Shown: one piece after another, positions 22,766-31,983 of the stretch | Layout: each line of letters begins with the position of its first letter | Numbering within the stretch: the stretch's first letter is position 1 | Assembly: GCA_020849175.1 (NCBI GenBank) | Contig: JADLGR010000164.1 | Span: forward strand, 1 to 32,247 | DNA: 32,247 nucleotides | Source of the DNA: Deltaproteobacteria bacterium | Lineage (GTDB): Bacteria; Myxococcota_A; UBA9160 | Direction of reading: 5' to 3' | Translations under genes and position numbers: made by a program | The notes under the pieces: generated by a model | Database searches by the model: none | Told to the model about the DNA's origin: nothing | The model's input: only the letters and a program-made list of their open reading frames with translations

Positions 22766-23890
22766 TCACTCGCGCCCGCCGCCGCGACGGCCTGGGCGAA
22801 CGGCCTCCCGGAACGCAGCGGCGGGAAGGATCTGCTCGGGGGTGAGCGGAACCGTGTCCGCCTTGCCGATTCCGCGCAGGACGACGTAGCGAATCCGAGC
22901 GTCCGTACGCTTCTTATCGACGCGCAGCGCGGCGAGATAAGCTCTCCGCTCGAAGACCGGAGGCGCTGCAGGGAGGGCGCAACGCGCGAGCAGATCTCGC
23001 AGGCGTGCGGCCGTCCCGCCGGGAGCGAGTCCGAGCTCCTCCGACCGGCGCCCCGCCCAGACCATCCCTATCGCGACCGCCTCGCCGTGGAGGATCCCGC
23101 GATAACGCTGCAGCGCCTCGATCGCATGGCCCACGGTGTGCCCGAAGTTGAGCAGCATCCGAAGGCCCGTTTCGCGCTCGTCCCTGGCGACCACGTCTGC
23201 CTTGATCGCGCACGCGCGCGCGATCACTGGCAGCAGTGCGTCCATTTCGAGGGCCAGCGCACGCCCTGCATCCCGCTCGAGCCTCGCAAAGAAGTCCGCG
23301 TCGAGGATCGCGGCGGCCTTCACGATCTCGGCCATTCCGGCCGCACGCTCGCGGGCCGCGAGGGTCTCGAGCGTCCGAGCGTCGATCCAGACCAGACGAG
23401 GCTGGTGGAACGCGCCCGCCAGGTTCTTGCCCTGCGGCAGGTTGACGGCCACCTTCCCGCCGATGCTCGAATCGACCATCGCGAGCAGCGTCGTCGGCAC
23501 TTGAACGAAGGGCACGCCACGTAGCCAGGTCGCGGCCACGAAGCCCGCGAGATCGCCGACCTTGCCGCCACCCAGCGCGACGATTGCGGTACTGCGGTCG
23601 GCCCCAGCACGAAGCAGCGCCTCGTAGATCCGGCTCGCCTGTCGCAGACTCTTGTGTGTCTCGCCGCGCGGCACCTCGATGCGTGCGACCGAGAGTCCCG
23701 CCGCCTTCATCCCGCGGAGCAGCGCAGGACCGTGACGCCGGCCGATCGCAGGCTCGGTCACGACCACGACCCGCGAGGCCCCCGTGCGCTCCGCAATGGC
23801 GCCGCCCGCGTCGCGAAGCGTCCCGGCGCCGATCTCGATCGGGTACGAGCGTTCGCCGAGCGCGACCGTGACGCGGCGACGCTCGCTCAC
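22766..23890 (-). CDS. aroB: 3-dehydroquinate synthase
   Basis: This 374-residue enzyme makes 3-dehydroquinate from DAHP, the second step of the shikimate pathway, using NAD and a divalent metal. Visible motifs are 'GGGKVGDLAGFVAATWLRGV' (NAD-binding), 'VQVPTTLLAMVDSSIGGKVA', 'GMAEIVKAAAI', 'KADVVARDERETGLRMLLNF' with 'GHTVGHAIEA' (metal histidines), and 'VDKKRTDARIRYVVLRGIGK' near the C-terminus. Length fits the family. The start is the GTG at 23890, one base after the aroK stop, with GGGGAG about six bases upstream; longer readings run into aroK. Confidence 0.96.
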   Translation of the reverse strand: MSERRRVTVALGERSYPIEIGAGTLRDAGGAIAERTGASRVVVVTEPAIGRRHGPALLRGMKAAGLSVARIEVPRGETHKSLRQASRIYEALLRAGADRSTAIVALGGGKVGDLAGFVAATWLRGVPFVQVPTTLLAMVDSSIGGKVAVNLPQGKNLAGAFHQPRLVWIDARTLETLAARERAAGMAEIVKAAAILDADFFARLERDAGRALALEMDALLPVIARACAIKADVVARDERETGLRMLLNFGHTVGHAIEALQRYRGILHGEAVAIGMVWAGRRSEELGLAPGGTAARLRDLLARCALPAAPPVFERRAYLAALRVDKKRTDARIRYVVLRGIGKADTVPLTPEQILPAAAFREAVRPGRRGGGRE

Positions 23891-23891
23891 G

Positions 23892-24485
23892 CTAGCTCCC
23901 CTCACGTCCCTGCCCTCCCAGTCGCCGCACGATCTCGGCGACGACGGCCTCCACGTCTGCATCGTCCGTATCGACCACGATGCCGGCGCGCTCGTAGTGG
24001 TGTCGTCGTTCCTCGAGCAGGCTGCGGAGCTTCGTGAGCCGCTGCGCCTTCGGAACCTCCCGGAGCAGCGGCCGCGTTCGCGCTTCACCGACTCTGTGCA
24101 GCAGCGTTTCCGGCCGAGCGCGCAGATAGACGACCGTTCCGGTCGCGGCGAGCCGTTCGGCGACGCCCGGCTGCGCCACCGCGCCGCCCCCGAGAGACAC
24201 GACGGCACCCGATCCGGCGACGGCTTCGATCGCCGCGCGCTCGCGCGCGCGGAACCCCGCCTCTCCTTCGCGCGCGAAGATCTGCCGTACGCTCACACCC
24301 GCCGCCCGCTCGGTCTCCTGGTCGGTGTCGACGAAGCGCCGCCCAAGACGCGCTGCGAGTCGGCGACCGACGCTCGTCTTGCCCGAGCCCATCATCCCGA
24401 CGAGCCAGACCGCGTCGATCGTCGCACCGGACGGGTGCGGCTCGCCGGCCTGCGGCGCATGCGGTGGAGCCTTCACGGGATTCAC
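23892..24485 (-). CDS. aroK: Shikimate kinase
   Basis: This 197-residue P-loop kinase phosphorylates shikimate to shikimate-3-phosphate. Walker A is 'GMMGSGKTSVG', the substrate-binding Asp is in 'RFVDTDQE', 'FRARERAAIE' carries the shikimate-binding Arg region, 'VVSLGGGAV' is the family's GGG motif and 'RTRPLL' is the lid. The N-terminus is about 25 residues longer than usual and Pro-rich, so the true start could lie downstream, although no convincing alternative is seen. It starts with GTG at 24485; TATACT lies only six bases upstream (24492-24497), so the mRNA may be leaderless. The pilQ-aroK-aroB order is typical of deltaproteobacteria. Confidence 0.94.
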   Translation of the reverse strand: MNPVKAPPHAPQAGEPHPSGATIDAVWLVGMMGSGKTSVGRRLAARLGRRFVDTDQETERAAGVSVRQIFAREGEAGFRARERAAIEAVAGSGAVVSLGGGAVAQPGVAERLAATGTVVYLRARPETLLHRVGEARTRPLLREVPKAQRLTKLRSLLEERRHHYERAGIVVDTDDADVEAVVAEIVRRLGGQGREGS

Positions 24486-24491
24486 GCGCGG

Positions 24492-24497
24492 AGTATA
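24492..24497 (-). promoter_or_regulatory. Possible -10 element of a leaderless aroK promoter
   Basis: TATACT on the minus strand matches five of six positions of TATAAT and lies six bases before the aroK GTG, which would put the transcription start at or next to the start codon. No good -35 is seen at the right distance, because that stretch is taken up by the pilQ terminator hairpin. Confidence 0.35.
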
Positions 24498-24504
24498 ACG
24501 GCAA

Positions 24505-24528
24505 ACGGGGGAGCCAAGGCTCCCCCGT
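24505..24528 (-). terminator. Intrinsic terminator-like hairpin between pilQ and aroK
   Basis: ACGGGGGAGCC (24505-24515) and GGCTCCCCCGT (24518-24528) are perfect complements around two bases; in RNA at least nine pairs can form with a small loop. On the minus strand it lies 39 bases after the pilQ stop and runs into GTTTGCCGTTAT, a short and interrupted U-tract. It probably separates the pil operon from the aro group, at least partly. Confidence 0.65.
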
Positions 24529-24567
24529 CGCCGCCGTGCTGCGGGCGCGGTCCGCCCGACGCGCCGA

Positions 24568-27198
24568 TCAGTTCCGCGCGACGTCCGCCTCCACGATCCG
24601 CGGCGTCACGAAGATCAGCAGCTCGCGCCGCTTGTCGCGGATCGCGTCGTTCTTGAACGCGTTGCCGAGGATCGGGATCCGATACAGGTACGGCACGCGC
24701 TGCTCGGTCTCGGTTCGATCGATCACGTAGATGCCACCCAGGACCAGCGTCTGACCGTTCTTGACCAGTGTCTCGGTCCTCGCCTCGTTCTTGGCGATGG
24801 CGGGCGAGCCCGTCGGCGTCGGGACGCTGGGATCGGGCGCGTTGCGCGTCACCTGGATCTTCATGATGATGCTCTTGTCCGCGGTGATGTGCGGGGTGAC
24901 GAGCAGGCTCAGCACCGCGTCGATGAACTCGAGCTGCGCGTCGCCGTTCTCGAAGGTCTGGAACGGGATCGACACGCCCTGCTCGATCTTCGCCTCGCGG
25001 TTGTCGAGCGTGACGACACGCGGACTCGAGATCACCTTGCCCTCGCCGTTGCTCTCCGCCGCCTGGAGCTGGAGCGTCAGGTTGAACCGATCGTCGAGGA
25101 TGTAGCCGCCGAGATTCAGCAGGCCGTTCGCGGTCGACGTGATCGGATTCGAGACCACGACGTTGTTCGGCTGCTGGAACGGGAAGCTGGTGCCGGTCGC
25201 CGTCTGGTCCGGCGGCGGCGAGAACGCGTCGTAGCCTGCGACGGTGTTGTCCGGGTTGGACCCGATGCCCCACACGGCGCCCAGGTCACGCGAGAAGTCG
25301 AGCTTCGCTTCGACGATCTTCGACTCGATGAGGACCTGCGGCGTCGGCGTGTCGACGGCCTTGACGAGCGCCACCGACTCGTCGACGACGCTCGGAATGT
25401 CCTTGAGGATGAGAGTGTTCGTCCGCTTGTCGACGTTCACCGACCCGCGCGAGGTGAGGAGCTTCTTCACCATCGTGTCGACTTCGGCGACGTTCGCGTA
25501 GTTGACGGGCAGGATCTTGACGACGAGGTCTTCGAGCTTCTCCTTGGCCCGCCTCTCCTCGAGCCGTGCCGCCTCTTCGGTCTTGAGCACGTCCTGCGGC
25601 GCGATCCGCAGCACGTTCCCGACCAGAACGAAGCCAAGGCCCTTGGTGAGCAGGATCACGTCGAGTGCCTGGTCCCACGGGACGTCCGTGAGCCGGATCG
25701 TCACGTTGCCTTTGACTTCGTCGCCCGCGATCACGTTGAGGTCCGAGACCTCGGCGATGAGGCGCAGCACGTCGGCGATCTCGACGTCCTTGAAGTCGAG
25801 CGAGATCCGGCGTCCGGTGTAGGTCTTGCCGCCGACGAGGCCGCCCTCCTTGAGCATGTCCGTCGGAGCACCGGCGGCGGACGCCGGCGGCGGACTCACC
25901 GGCGCTGCCGGCATCGTCGCCGCAGCCGCCGCCGTTCGCGCCGGCGCCGTGGCGCGCTCGGCAGCCTCTTCGACGCGCACGGGATCGGGCGTCGCCGAAG
26001 CACTCGCGCGCACCTTCGAGGAGCGCGGGAAGTCGAGCACGAGGAACGGACCCTGCTGCTCGACCGCGGGCTCGACGCCGGCCGCACGTGCGATCGCGAT
26101 GCGCACTTCGGGCTTCGAAGCGCCGGGCATCTGGAGCGCCGTCACGAGCGACACCGGGCCGGGCTCCTGTGGCGTCACGCGGACCGTTGCCCCTGGCTCG
26201 AGCATGGCGTCCTGAAGACTGACGATCAGCGTCTCGGCGTCCGGTCGCAGGATCGAGTACGGCGCAACTGCGTTCTGCACGATCACGACCCGATCGCGAT
26301 CGGTCTGGGCGTCGTACTCGACGCCATGCACGCGGACGGTCGCCGTCGGTGACGCCTCAGGCGAAGCCGCCGGGGCCTCGGGCGCGGCCGACGCTGCGAT
26401 CGCCGGAGCTGCCGCCGGAACCTCGGGTGCGGCCGACGCTGCCTCGGACGGAGCGGGTGCGTCCGCGGGCATGGCGGGCGCGGCCGCCGACTCGGCGGCT
26501 GCGTCCAGAGGCACCACGGGCAGACCGAGCGGAGCGGCGTCTTGCGCCGCGAGCTGCGAGGCGACGTCACTCGTCTCCGGTGCGGCGGAGGCTGCCACCG
26601 GCGGAAGCGTGGCGGTCTCGCCCGGCGTCTCCTCGGTCGGAGGCACACTCGCGAGCGTCTCGGTCGCGGAGCCGGCGAGGCGCGCCGCCTCGCTTCCGAG
26701 GCCGATCCACAGCCCGTCCGCCCGCGGCACCAGAAGCCGTCCCTCGAACGGCCGCTCGACGCCTCCCGCATCGATGACGACGCGGAGCTTCGTATCGTGC
26801 TGTCCGATGCGAACGCGCTCCACCTGCGGCGAGCCGACGGGGATTGGCTTCGCCGCCAGCGCACTTCGAAGCCCCGGCAGATCGACGACGAGGCGACCCG
26901 GGTTCTCGAGCACCTCGGTTCGCGCATCGGTGATCGTTCCGTCAGCGCGCAGGCGCAGGAGCGTCCCGCCGTCCGCGGTCTCGGCCTCGACGTCGAGCAG
27001 ACGCCGCGCCGCAGCAACGCTGGGGATCGGCGCGTCCACCGCTTCGATCTCGCCGGCGATCTCGGAGGCGAGCCCCTGTGCACTCGCCTCCGCTGCGGCC
27101 TCGTCCGACGCGCCCCCGAGCGCGAGGCTCGCCGCCAGGAGCACCGGCCCGAGCGCTCGACGCCGAAGGCCACGGAACCCGTTCAGAGTCGATCGCAT
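24568..27198 (-). CDS. pilQ: Type IV pilus secretin PilQ
   Basis: This 876-residue outer-membrane secretin forms the channel through which the pilus passes. In order: signal peptide (about 1-36), AMIN domain 1 (about 67-150), a long Ala/Pro/Glu/Ser linker (about 180-285), AMIN domain 2 (about 286-395), a second linker, N0/STN domain (about 464-535: 'ISLDFKDVEIADVLRLIAEV'), N1 domain (about 555-625, including 'NTLILKDIPSVVDESVALVK'), and the secretin core (about 690-870) with 'KVISSPRVVTLDNREAKIEQ' and 'QTLVLGGIYVIDRTETEQRV', ending 'RRELLIFVTPRIVE'. AMIN domains bind peptidoglycan. The ATG at 27198 lies five bases after the pilP stop. It is the last gene of pilMNOPQ. Confidence 0.96.
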   Translation of the reverse strand: MRSTLNGFRGLRRRALGPVLLAASLALGGASDEAAAEASAQGLASEIAGEIEAVDAPIPSVAAARRLLDVEAETADGGTLLRLRADGTITDARTEVLENPGRLVVDLPGLRSALAAKPIPVGSPQVERVRIGQHDTKLRVVIDAGGVERPFEGRLLVPRADGLWIGLGSEAARLAGSATETLASVPPTEETPGETATLPPVAASAAPETSDVASQLAAQDAAPLGLPVVPLDAAAESAAAPAMPADAPAPSEAASAAPEVPAAAPAIAASAAPEAPAASPEASPTATVRVHGVEYDAQTDRDRVVIVQNAVAPYSILRPDAETLIVSLQDAMLEPGATVRVTPQEPGPVSLVTALQMPGASKPEVRIAIARAAGVEPAVEQQGPFLVLDFPRSSKVRASASATPDPVRVEEAAERATAPARTAAAAATMPAAPVSPPPASAAGAPTDMLKEGGLVGGKTYTGRRISLDFKDVEIADVLRLIAEVSDLNVIAGDEVKGNVTIRLTDVPWDQALDVILLTKGLGFVLVGNVLRIAPQDVLKTEEAARLEERRAKEKLEDLVVKILPVNYANVAEVDTMVKKLLTSRGSVNVDKRTNTLILKDIPSVVDESVALVKAVDTPTPQVLIESKIVEAKLDFSRDLGAVWGIGSNPDNTVAGYDAFSPPPDQTATGTSFPFQQPNNVVVSNPITSTANGLLNLGGYILDDRFNLTLQLQAAESNGEGKVISSPRVVTLDNREAKIEQGVSIPFQTFENGDAQLEFIDAVLSLLVTPHITADKSIIMKIQVTRNAPDPSVPTPTGSPAIAKNEARTETLVKNGQTLVLGGIYVIDRTETEQRVPYLYRIPILGNAFKNDAIRDKRRELLIFVTPRIVEADVARN
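26376..26442. repeat. 45-bp-period direct repeat in the PilQ linker
   Basis: The 22 bases at 26376-26397 recur at 26421-26442 with one difference, a spacing of 45 bases or 15 codons. In the protein this is 'AASAAPE' followed by V/A-P, repeated in the Ala/Pro linker between the two AMIN domains. Such repeats can change in number by slippage. Confidence 0.6.
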
Positions 27199-27203
27199 CT
27201 TCG

Positions 27204-27743
27204 TCACCCCCCCTGGCTCTGCCGAATACGCATCTCGATGTCCTTCTCGGTTCGGCCGCCGAGCGTGTCTTCGTACACCTCGCGAACGACCAGCGTGCTG
27301 TCGCTGATCTTCGTCACGAGGCCCGCGTTCTTTCCGATGGGCGTACCTTCCTTCACGATGTATCCGCGCCCCTGCGGATCCGTCACGAGGGCGCGCGGCT
27401 TGTCGGTCCCCCACACGACCGCTTGCAGTGCGATCTGTCCGATCTCGAACTGCTCGAGCGGCCCACGCTCTCCCTTGTTGCGACGTGCCGCCTCCTCGAG
27501 AACGAACGACCGGAACGGGTCGCGCTTTCCCGCCGGCTCGTAGACGTATCCCTTCTCGATGTTTCCCTCGCTCGCCGGCGCCTCCGCCGGCGGCTTCTTC
27601 GGCCCCTTGCCGGCGCCCGCGGCGGCGGCGTTGAGCTTTGCCGTGCGAGCGGCCTCGTACTCGCTCGTGCTCGGCCCGGCGACTTCGTTGCCGCAGGCGG
27701 CGAGCAGCGCGCCGGCCAGGGCGATCCCGACGATCCGTCGCAT
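27204..27743 (-). CDS. pilP: Type IV pilus assembly lipoprotein PilP
   Basis: This 179-residue inner-membrane lipoprotein carries a lipobox ('IALAGALLAAC'), an Ala/Pro/Lys-rich linker, and the PilP beta-domain: 'YVYEPAGKRDPFRSFVLEE' (the conserved Y-x-x-x-GRRDPF-like region), 'IGQIALQAVVWGTDKPRALV', 'GRGYIVKEGTPIGKNAGLVT' and 'VVREVYEDTLGG'. PilP links the PilN/PilO inner-membrane complex to the PilQ secretin. The ATG at 27743 overlaps the pilO stop by one base (TGATG); a GTG one codon earlier is equally possible. A G-rich GGAGGGG lies about seven bases upstream. Confidence 0.95.
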   Translation of the reverse strand: MRRIVGIALAGALLAACGNEVAGPSTSEYEAARTAKLNAAAAGAGKGPKKPPAEAPASEGNIEKGYVYEPAGKRDPFRSFVLEEAARRNKGERGPLEQFEIGQIALQAVVWGTDKPRALVTDPQGRGYIVKEGTPIGKNAGLVTKISDSTLVVREVYEDTLGGRTEKDIEMRIRQSQGG

Positions 27744-28402
27744 CACGCGTCCCCTCCCCCGGCTCGGGCCGGCGCGGGCCTCACTGGAGTCGGCGCCGCC
27801 GCCGGCGTCCCTCCCTGCTCGAGGAAGCGAAACGTCGTCGCGTTGCCCTTGACGAGCAGACGGGTTCCGAGCGGCGTCTCCTTCTCGATCTCGATCTTGA
27901 GGTCGGCGACGTTCACGATTCGCGGGAGCTTCGAGACGTCGTCGAAGAAGCGGGCGACGTCGTGGAAGCCGCCGGTGAACTCGATCTCGATCGGCACCTC
28001 GGCGTAGAACTCGCGAGCGACCTCGTCCTTGGGACGGAACGCCTTGAACTCGAGCCCTGCGTTCTTTCCCCGGCTCGAGATGTCGGTCAGCAGTCCCGGC
28101 AGCTCCTTGCTGTTCGGAAGCTGACGCAGCGCCGTTCGGAGCTCCGATTCGAGCTCCGTGAGCCTCGCCTGGAACGCAGGCAGGTTCGCGGCGACCGAGC
28201 GCACCTCGCTGAGCTTTCGCTGGAGCTCGAGCTGCTGGGCGCCGAGACGGTCGAGCGTCTCTCGCGCCGGGAGATAGAACAGATAGACGTAGAGACCTGC
28301 GACCGCGACCGTGAGCAGGGTGAGGATCGCGATGCGCTGCGTGCGCGGAAGCCTGGTCACCTTCGCGAGGCTCGCCTGGTACTTCTCGAGTCCGAGCTCC
28401 AT
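27743..28402 (-). CDS. pilO: Type IV pilus assembly protein PilO
   Basis: This 219-residue bitopic inner-membrane protein has a cytoplasmic N-terminus, one membrane helix ('IAILTLLTVAVAGLYVYLFY', about residues 24-43), a coiled coil ('LDRLGAQQLELQRKLSEVRS'), and the ferredoxin-like PilO domain ('ISSRGKNAGLEFKAFRPKDE', 'FTGGFHDVARFFDDVSKLPR'). It dimerises with PilN in the alignment subcomplex. The C-terminus is Pro/Ala-rich. The ATG at 28402 has GGGAGA six bases upstream, which favours it over an Arg-rich extension; it lies ten bases after pilN. Confidence 0.95.
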   Translation of the reverse strand: MELGLEKYQASLAKVTRLPRTQRIAILTLLTVAVAGLYVYLFYLPARETLDRLGAQQLELQRKLSEVRSVAANLPAFQARLTELESELRTALRQLPNSKELPGLLTDISSRGKNAGLEFKAFRPKDEVAREFYAEVPIEIEFTGGFHDVARFFDDVSKLPRIVNVADLKIEIEKETPLGTRLLVKGNATTFRFLEQGGTPAAAPTPVRPAPARAGGGDA

Positions 28403-28412
28403 CGTCGTCTCC

Positions 28413-29033
28413 CTAGCCGTTCGCCGCAGGAGCGGCCGCGGGCGGAGTGCCGGCGCCGGCCGGCGCAACCGGTGCCGGCGTCGTCTTCGCCTCGGGGCTG
28501 GTCAGCACGGCGGTCACCTGGAAGCTGTTCAGCTTGAGTCCGCCCGACTCCGCGAGCTCGGTGCTCTTGAGCTCGACGTCCTTCAAATACGGCGAGTCGT
28601 TGATGCGGTTCAGGAACTCCGCGATCAGCTCCGTATCGAGACTCATCCCCTTCATGTGGATCCGCGTCCCTTCCGCCTGAAGACTCGTGATCCAGAGCTT
28701 CTGCGGCGAGCGGCTCGCCAGCTCGTCGAGGAGCCGTACCGGCCCGCTGCGCGAGAGCTCGAGCTTGTGGATCACGTCGAGCTTTCGCTCGATCTCGCCG
28801 GCCTTCTTCTTGAAGTCCTCGACCTGCTGGAGCTGGCTCTGGAACTCCGAGATCTGTGCGTTGAGCTGGGCGACGCGCGACTGCCCGTTCGAGATGCTCG
28901 TCAGCATGGCGAGCTGGGCGAGCACGCAGGCCAGGATCGCCGCCCCGATCACGAGGCCGAGGATCAGGATCTGCTGCTGCATGTCGGCCTTGCGGCGCGC
29001 CTCGCGGACCGGCAGCAGGTTGATCCGAATCAT
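28413..29033 (-). CDS. pilN: Type IV pilus assembly protein PilN
   Basis: This 206-residue protein begins with the conserved PilM-binding peptide 'MIRINLLPVREARRK', then a membrane helix ('ILILGLVIGAAILACVLAQL'), a coiled coil ('QSRVAQLNAQISEFQSQLQQ') and the PilN periplasmic domain ('LLDELASRSPQKLWITSLQA', 'AEFLNRINDSPYLKDVEL'), closing with an Ala/Pro tail. It connects cytoplasmic PilM to PilO and PilP. Its ATG overlaps the pilM stop by four bases (ATGA). Confidence 0.96.
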   Translation of the reverse strand: MIRINLLPVREARRKADMQQQILILGLVIGAAILACVLAQLAMLTSISNGQSRVAQLNAQISEFQSQLQQVEDFKKKAGEIERKLDVIHKLELSRSGPVRLLDELASRSPQKLWITSLQAEGTRIHMKGMSLDTELIAEFLNRINDSPYLKDVELKSTELAESGGLKLNSFQVTAVLTSPEAKTTPAPVAPAGAGTPPAAAPAANG

Positions 29034-30106
29034 CGTTCACTCCCTTCGCGCAGAGCGAGCCCGACGGCGACCCCGAGGAACGGAGCCATGTCTTTCACGA
29101 ACTCCGACTCGTAGATCGAACTCGGGAGCATCCTCGCCAGCGGATCGAGGCGTTCGACCGGGAAGCCCGTCTTCTCCTCGAAGCGCTTGTCGAAGCCCGG
29201 CACCTTCGAGGACCCGCCGGCCAGGTAGACCTTCGCCACACGGCTCTCGGCCGAAGTCGCCGAGAAGAAGTCGAGGCTCCGCGAGATCTCTCCGATCACC
29301 TGGTCGCTCACGTTCCGCATGGCCTGCTCGACCTCCTGCGGGACCACGTCCTGGCTGTCCTCCTCGCCCGCACCTCCGAGCTTGATGCGCTCGGCCTCCT
29401 CGAAGCCGACCGAGAGCGTCTTCTGAATCTCTTCGGTGTAGGCGTTGCCCCCGATCGAGATGTCGCGCGTGAAGGCGGGAACACCGCGCGCGAGCACGTT
29501 GATGTTCGTGCTCTGGGCGCCGACGTTCGCGATCGCGACCACTTCGTCCGGCGCGGCTTCCACGTTCGCGTCCCAGGCGTTCGCCACCGCGAAGCCGGCC
29601 ACGTCGATCACGCTCGGCGTCATTCCCGCCTCGGCCAACACGTTGACCGTGTCGTCGATCAGCTCCTTCTTCGCGGCGACGAGCAGGACGTCCATCTGTC
29701 CCTCCACCGCCCCCGGATTGAGAATCTCGAAGTCGAGATTCACCTCGTTGACGTCGAACGGGATGTACTGCTCGGCCTCCCAGCGAATCGATTCCTCGAG
29801 CTCCTCACGGGTCATCGTGGGAAGCGAGATCTTCTTCACGATCACCGAGTGGCCGGAGACGGCGACGGCGACGTTCGTGCTCTTGATCTTCGCGCTTTCG
29901 ACCGCCTCGCGGATCGCATCGGTGATCGCACCGGCGTTGAGGAACGCTCCCTGTACGATCGACTCGTGTGGAAGCTTCGCGACGCCGAGGTGGAGTAGCT
30001 CGTAGCCCCTCGGACTCACCTTCAGCTCGACGGCTTTGACCGAAGACGAGCCGATGTCGAGGCCGAAGAGCGACTTGTTCTTGAACTGTCGGAACGGGAG
30101 CTTCAC
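29030..30106 (-). CDS. pilM: Type IV pilus assembly protein PilM
   Basis: This 358-residue cytoplasmic actin-like protein (FtsA-like fold) has the phosphate-1 motif 'FGLDIGSSSVKAVEL' near residue 14, 'NVAVAVSGHSVIVKKISLPT', 'EELEESIRWEAEQYIPFDVN', 'VVAIANVGAQSTNINVLARG' (phosphate-2) and 'VAKVYLAGGSSKVPGFDKRF' (adenosine motif). It binds ATP and the N-terminal peptide of PilN. The start is a GTG at 30106 with GAGGAGGGG about nine bases upstream. It is the first pil gene, 23 bases after the small XRE-type regulator. Confidence 0.96.
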   Translation of the reverse strand: MKLPFRQFKNKSLFGLDIGSSSVKAVELKVSPRGYELLHLGVAKLPHESIVQGAFLNAGAITDAIREAVESAKIKSTNVAVAVSGHSVIVKKISLPTMTREELEESIRWEAEQYIPFDVNEVNLDFEILNPGAVEGQMDVLLVAAKKELIDDTVNVLAEAGMTPSVIDVAGFAVANAWDANVEAAPDEVVAIANVGAQSTNINVLARGVPAFTRDISIGGNAYTEEIQKTLSVGFEEAERIKLGGAGEEDSQDVVPQEVEQAMRNVSDQVIGEISRSLDFFSATSAESRVAKVYLAGGSSKVPGFDKRFEEKTGFPVERLDPLARMLPSSIYESEFVKDMAPFLGVAVGLALREGSER

Positions 30107-30129
30107 GGGCCGCGCCCCTCCTCTCGCGC

Positions 30130-30384
30130 CTACGGGCGCTCGAGCGTTTCCGGAATCGAACGTGCGTGAGCCGGGACCACCCCGGGCAGGTCCGCGTCGC
30201 CGAAGACGCGATCCTTGTCCGAGACTCTGAGGCCCAGAGCGATCAGAACCTTGCGCTTGGTATCGAGACGGGAGGGGCGCCCGGCCTCGAGTCGGTCGAT
30301 GGTGAGGGTCGAGAGCCCGGCCTTCCGGGCGAGCTCCGCCTTGCTCATCATCAGCGCCTCACGGAAGCGCTGGACGTTGTTCAC
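30130..30384 (-). CDS. Small XRE-type helix-turn-helix regulator at the head of the pil operon
   Basis: This 84-residue protein is mostly one HTH_3/XRE domain: 'NVQRFREALMMSKAELARKA' then 'GLSTLTIDRLEAGRPSRLDT' and 'KRKVLIALGLRVSDKDRVFG', with a short tail. I chose the GTG at 30384 because a G-run ribosome binding site lies about six bases upstream and the domain begins right after; longer readings are Arg/Cys-rich and unlike the family. Twenty-three bases separate it from pilM, so it probably belongs to the operon and may regulate it. It faces the divergent sigma-54 regulator across 233 bases. Confidence 0.85.
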   Translation of the reverse strand: MNNVQRFREALMMSKAELARKAGLSTLTIDRLEAGRPSRLDTKRKVLIALGLRVSDKDRVFGDADLPGVVPAHARSIPETLERP

Positions 30385-30617
30385 GAGAATCCCCCCGGCG
30401 ATGCGCGCTGCGGTCCGGCATTTCCGCGCGCCACATCCTGACAGCAGGGGTATCGGCCCGGAGTTCCGGGGACTTGAGACGCCTTGCGCGCCTTCTCGGT
30501 GACGCGGATCACGCTCCGCTCTCCGGCAAGAAGAACGCAGCCTGCGCACGGGCGGAGTGAGGCTGCCGCTGGCGTGCCACTTCACGCGCCGCCTGCGCCC
30601 GCCGATACGGAGGTCAG

Positions 30618-31982
<1,365 letters not shown>

Positions 31983-31983
31983 G

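Noticed and set aside
22766-24208. A longer AroB starting at 24208
   Set aside because: The extra 106 residues overlap aroK in another frame and have no AroB homology; the GTG at 23890 has a good ribosome binding site.
30405-30445. Sigma-54 promoter upstream of the XRE-pil operon (TGGCGCGCGGAAATGCC on the minus strand)
   Set aside because: The GG and GC elements are separated by 11 bases instead of the required 10, and the -24 and -12 contexts are poor.
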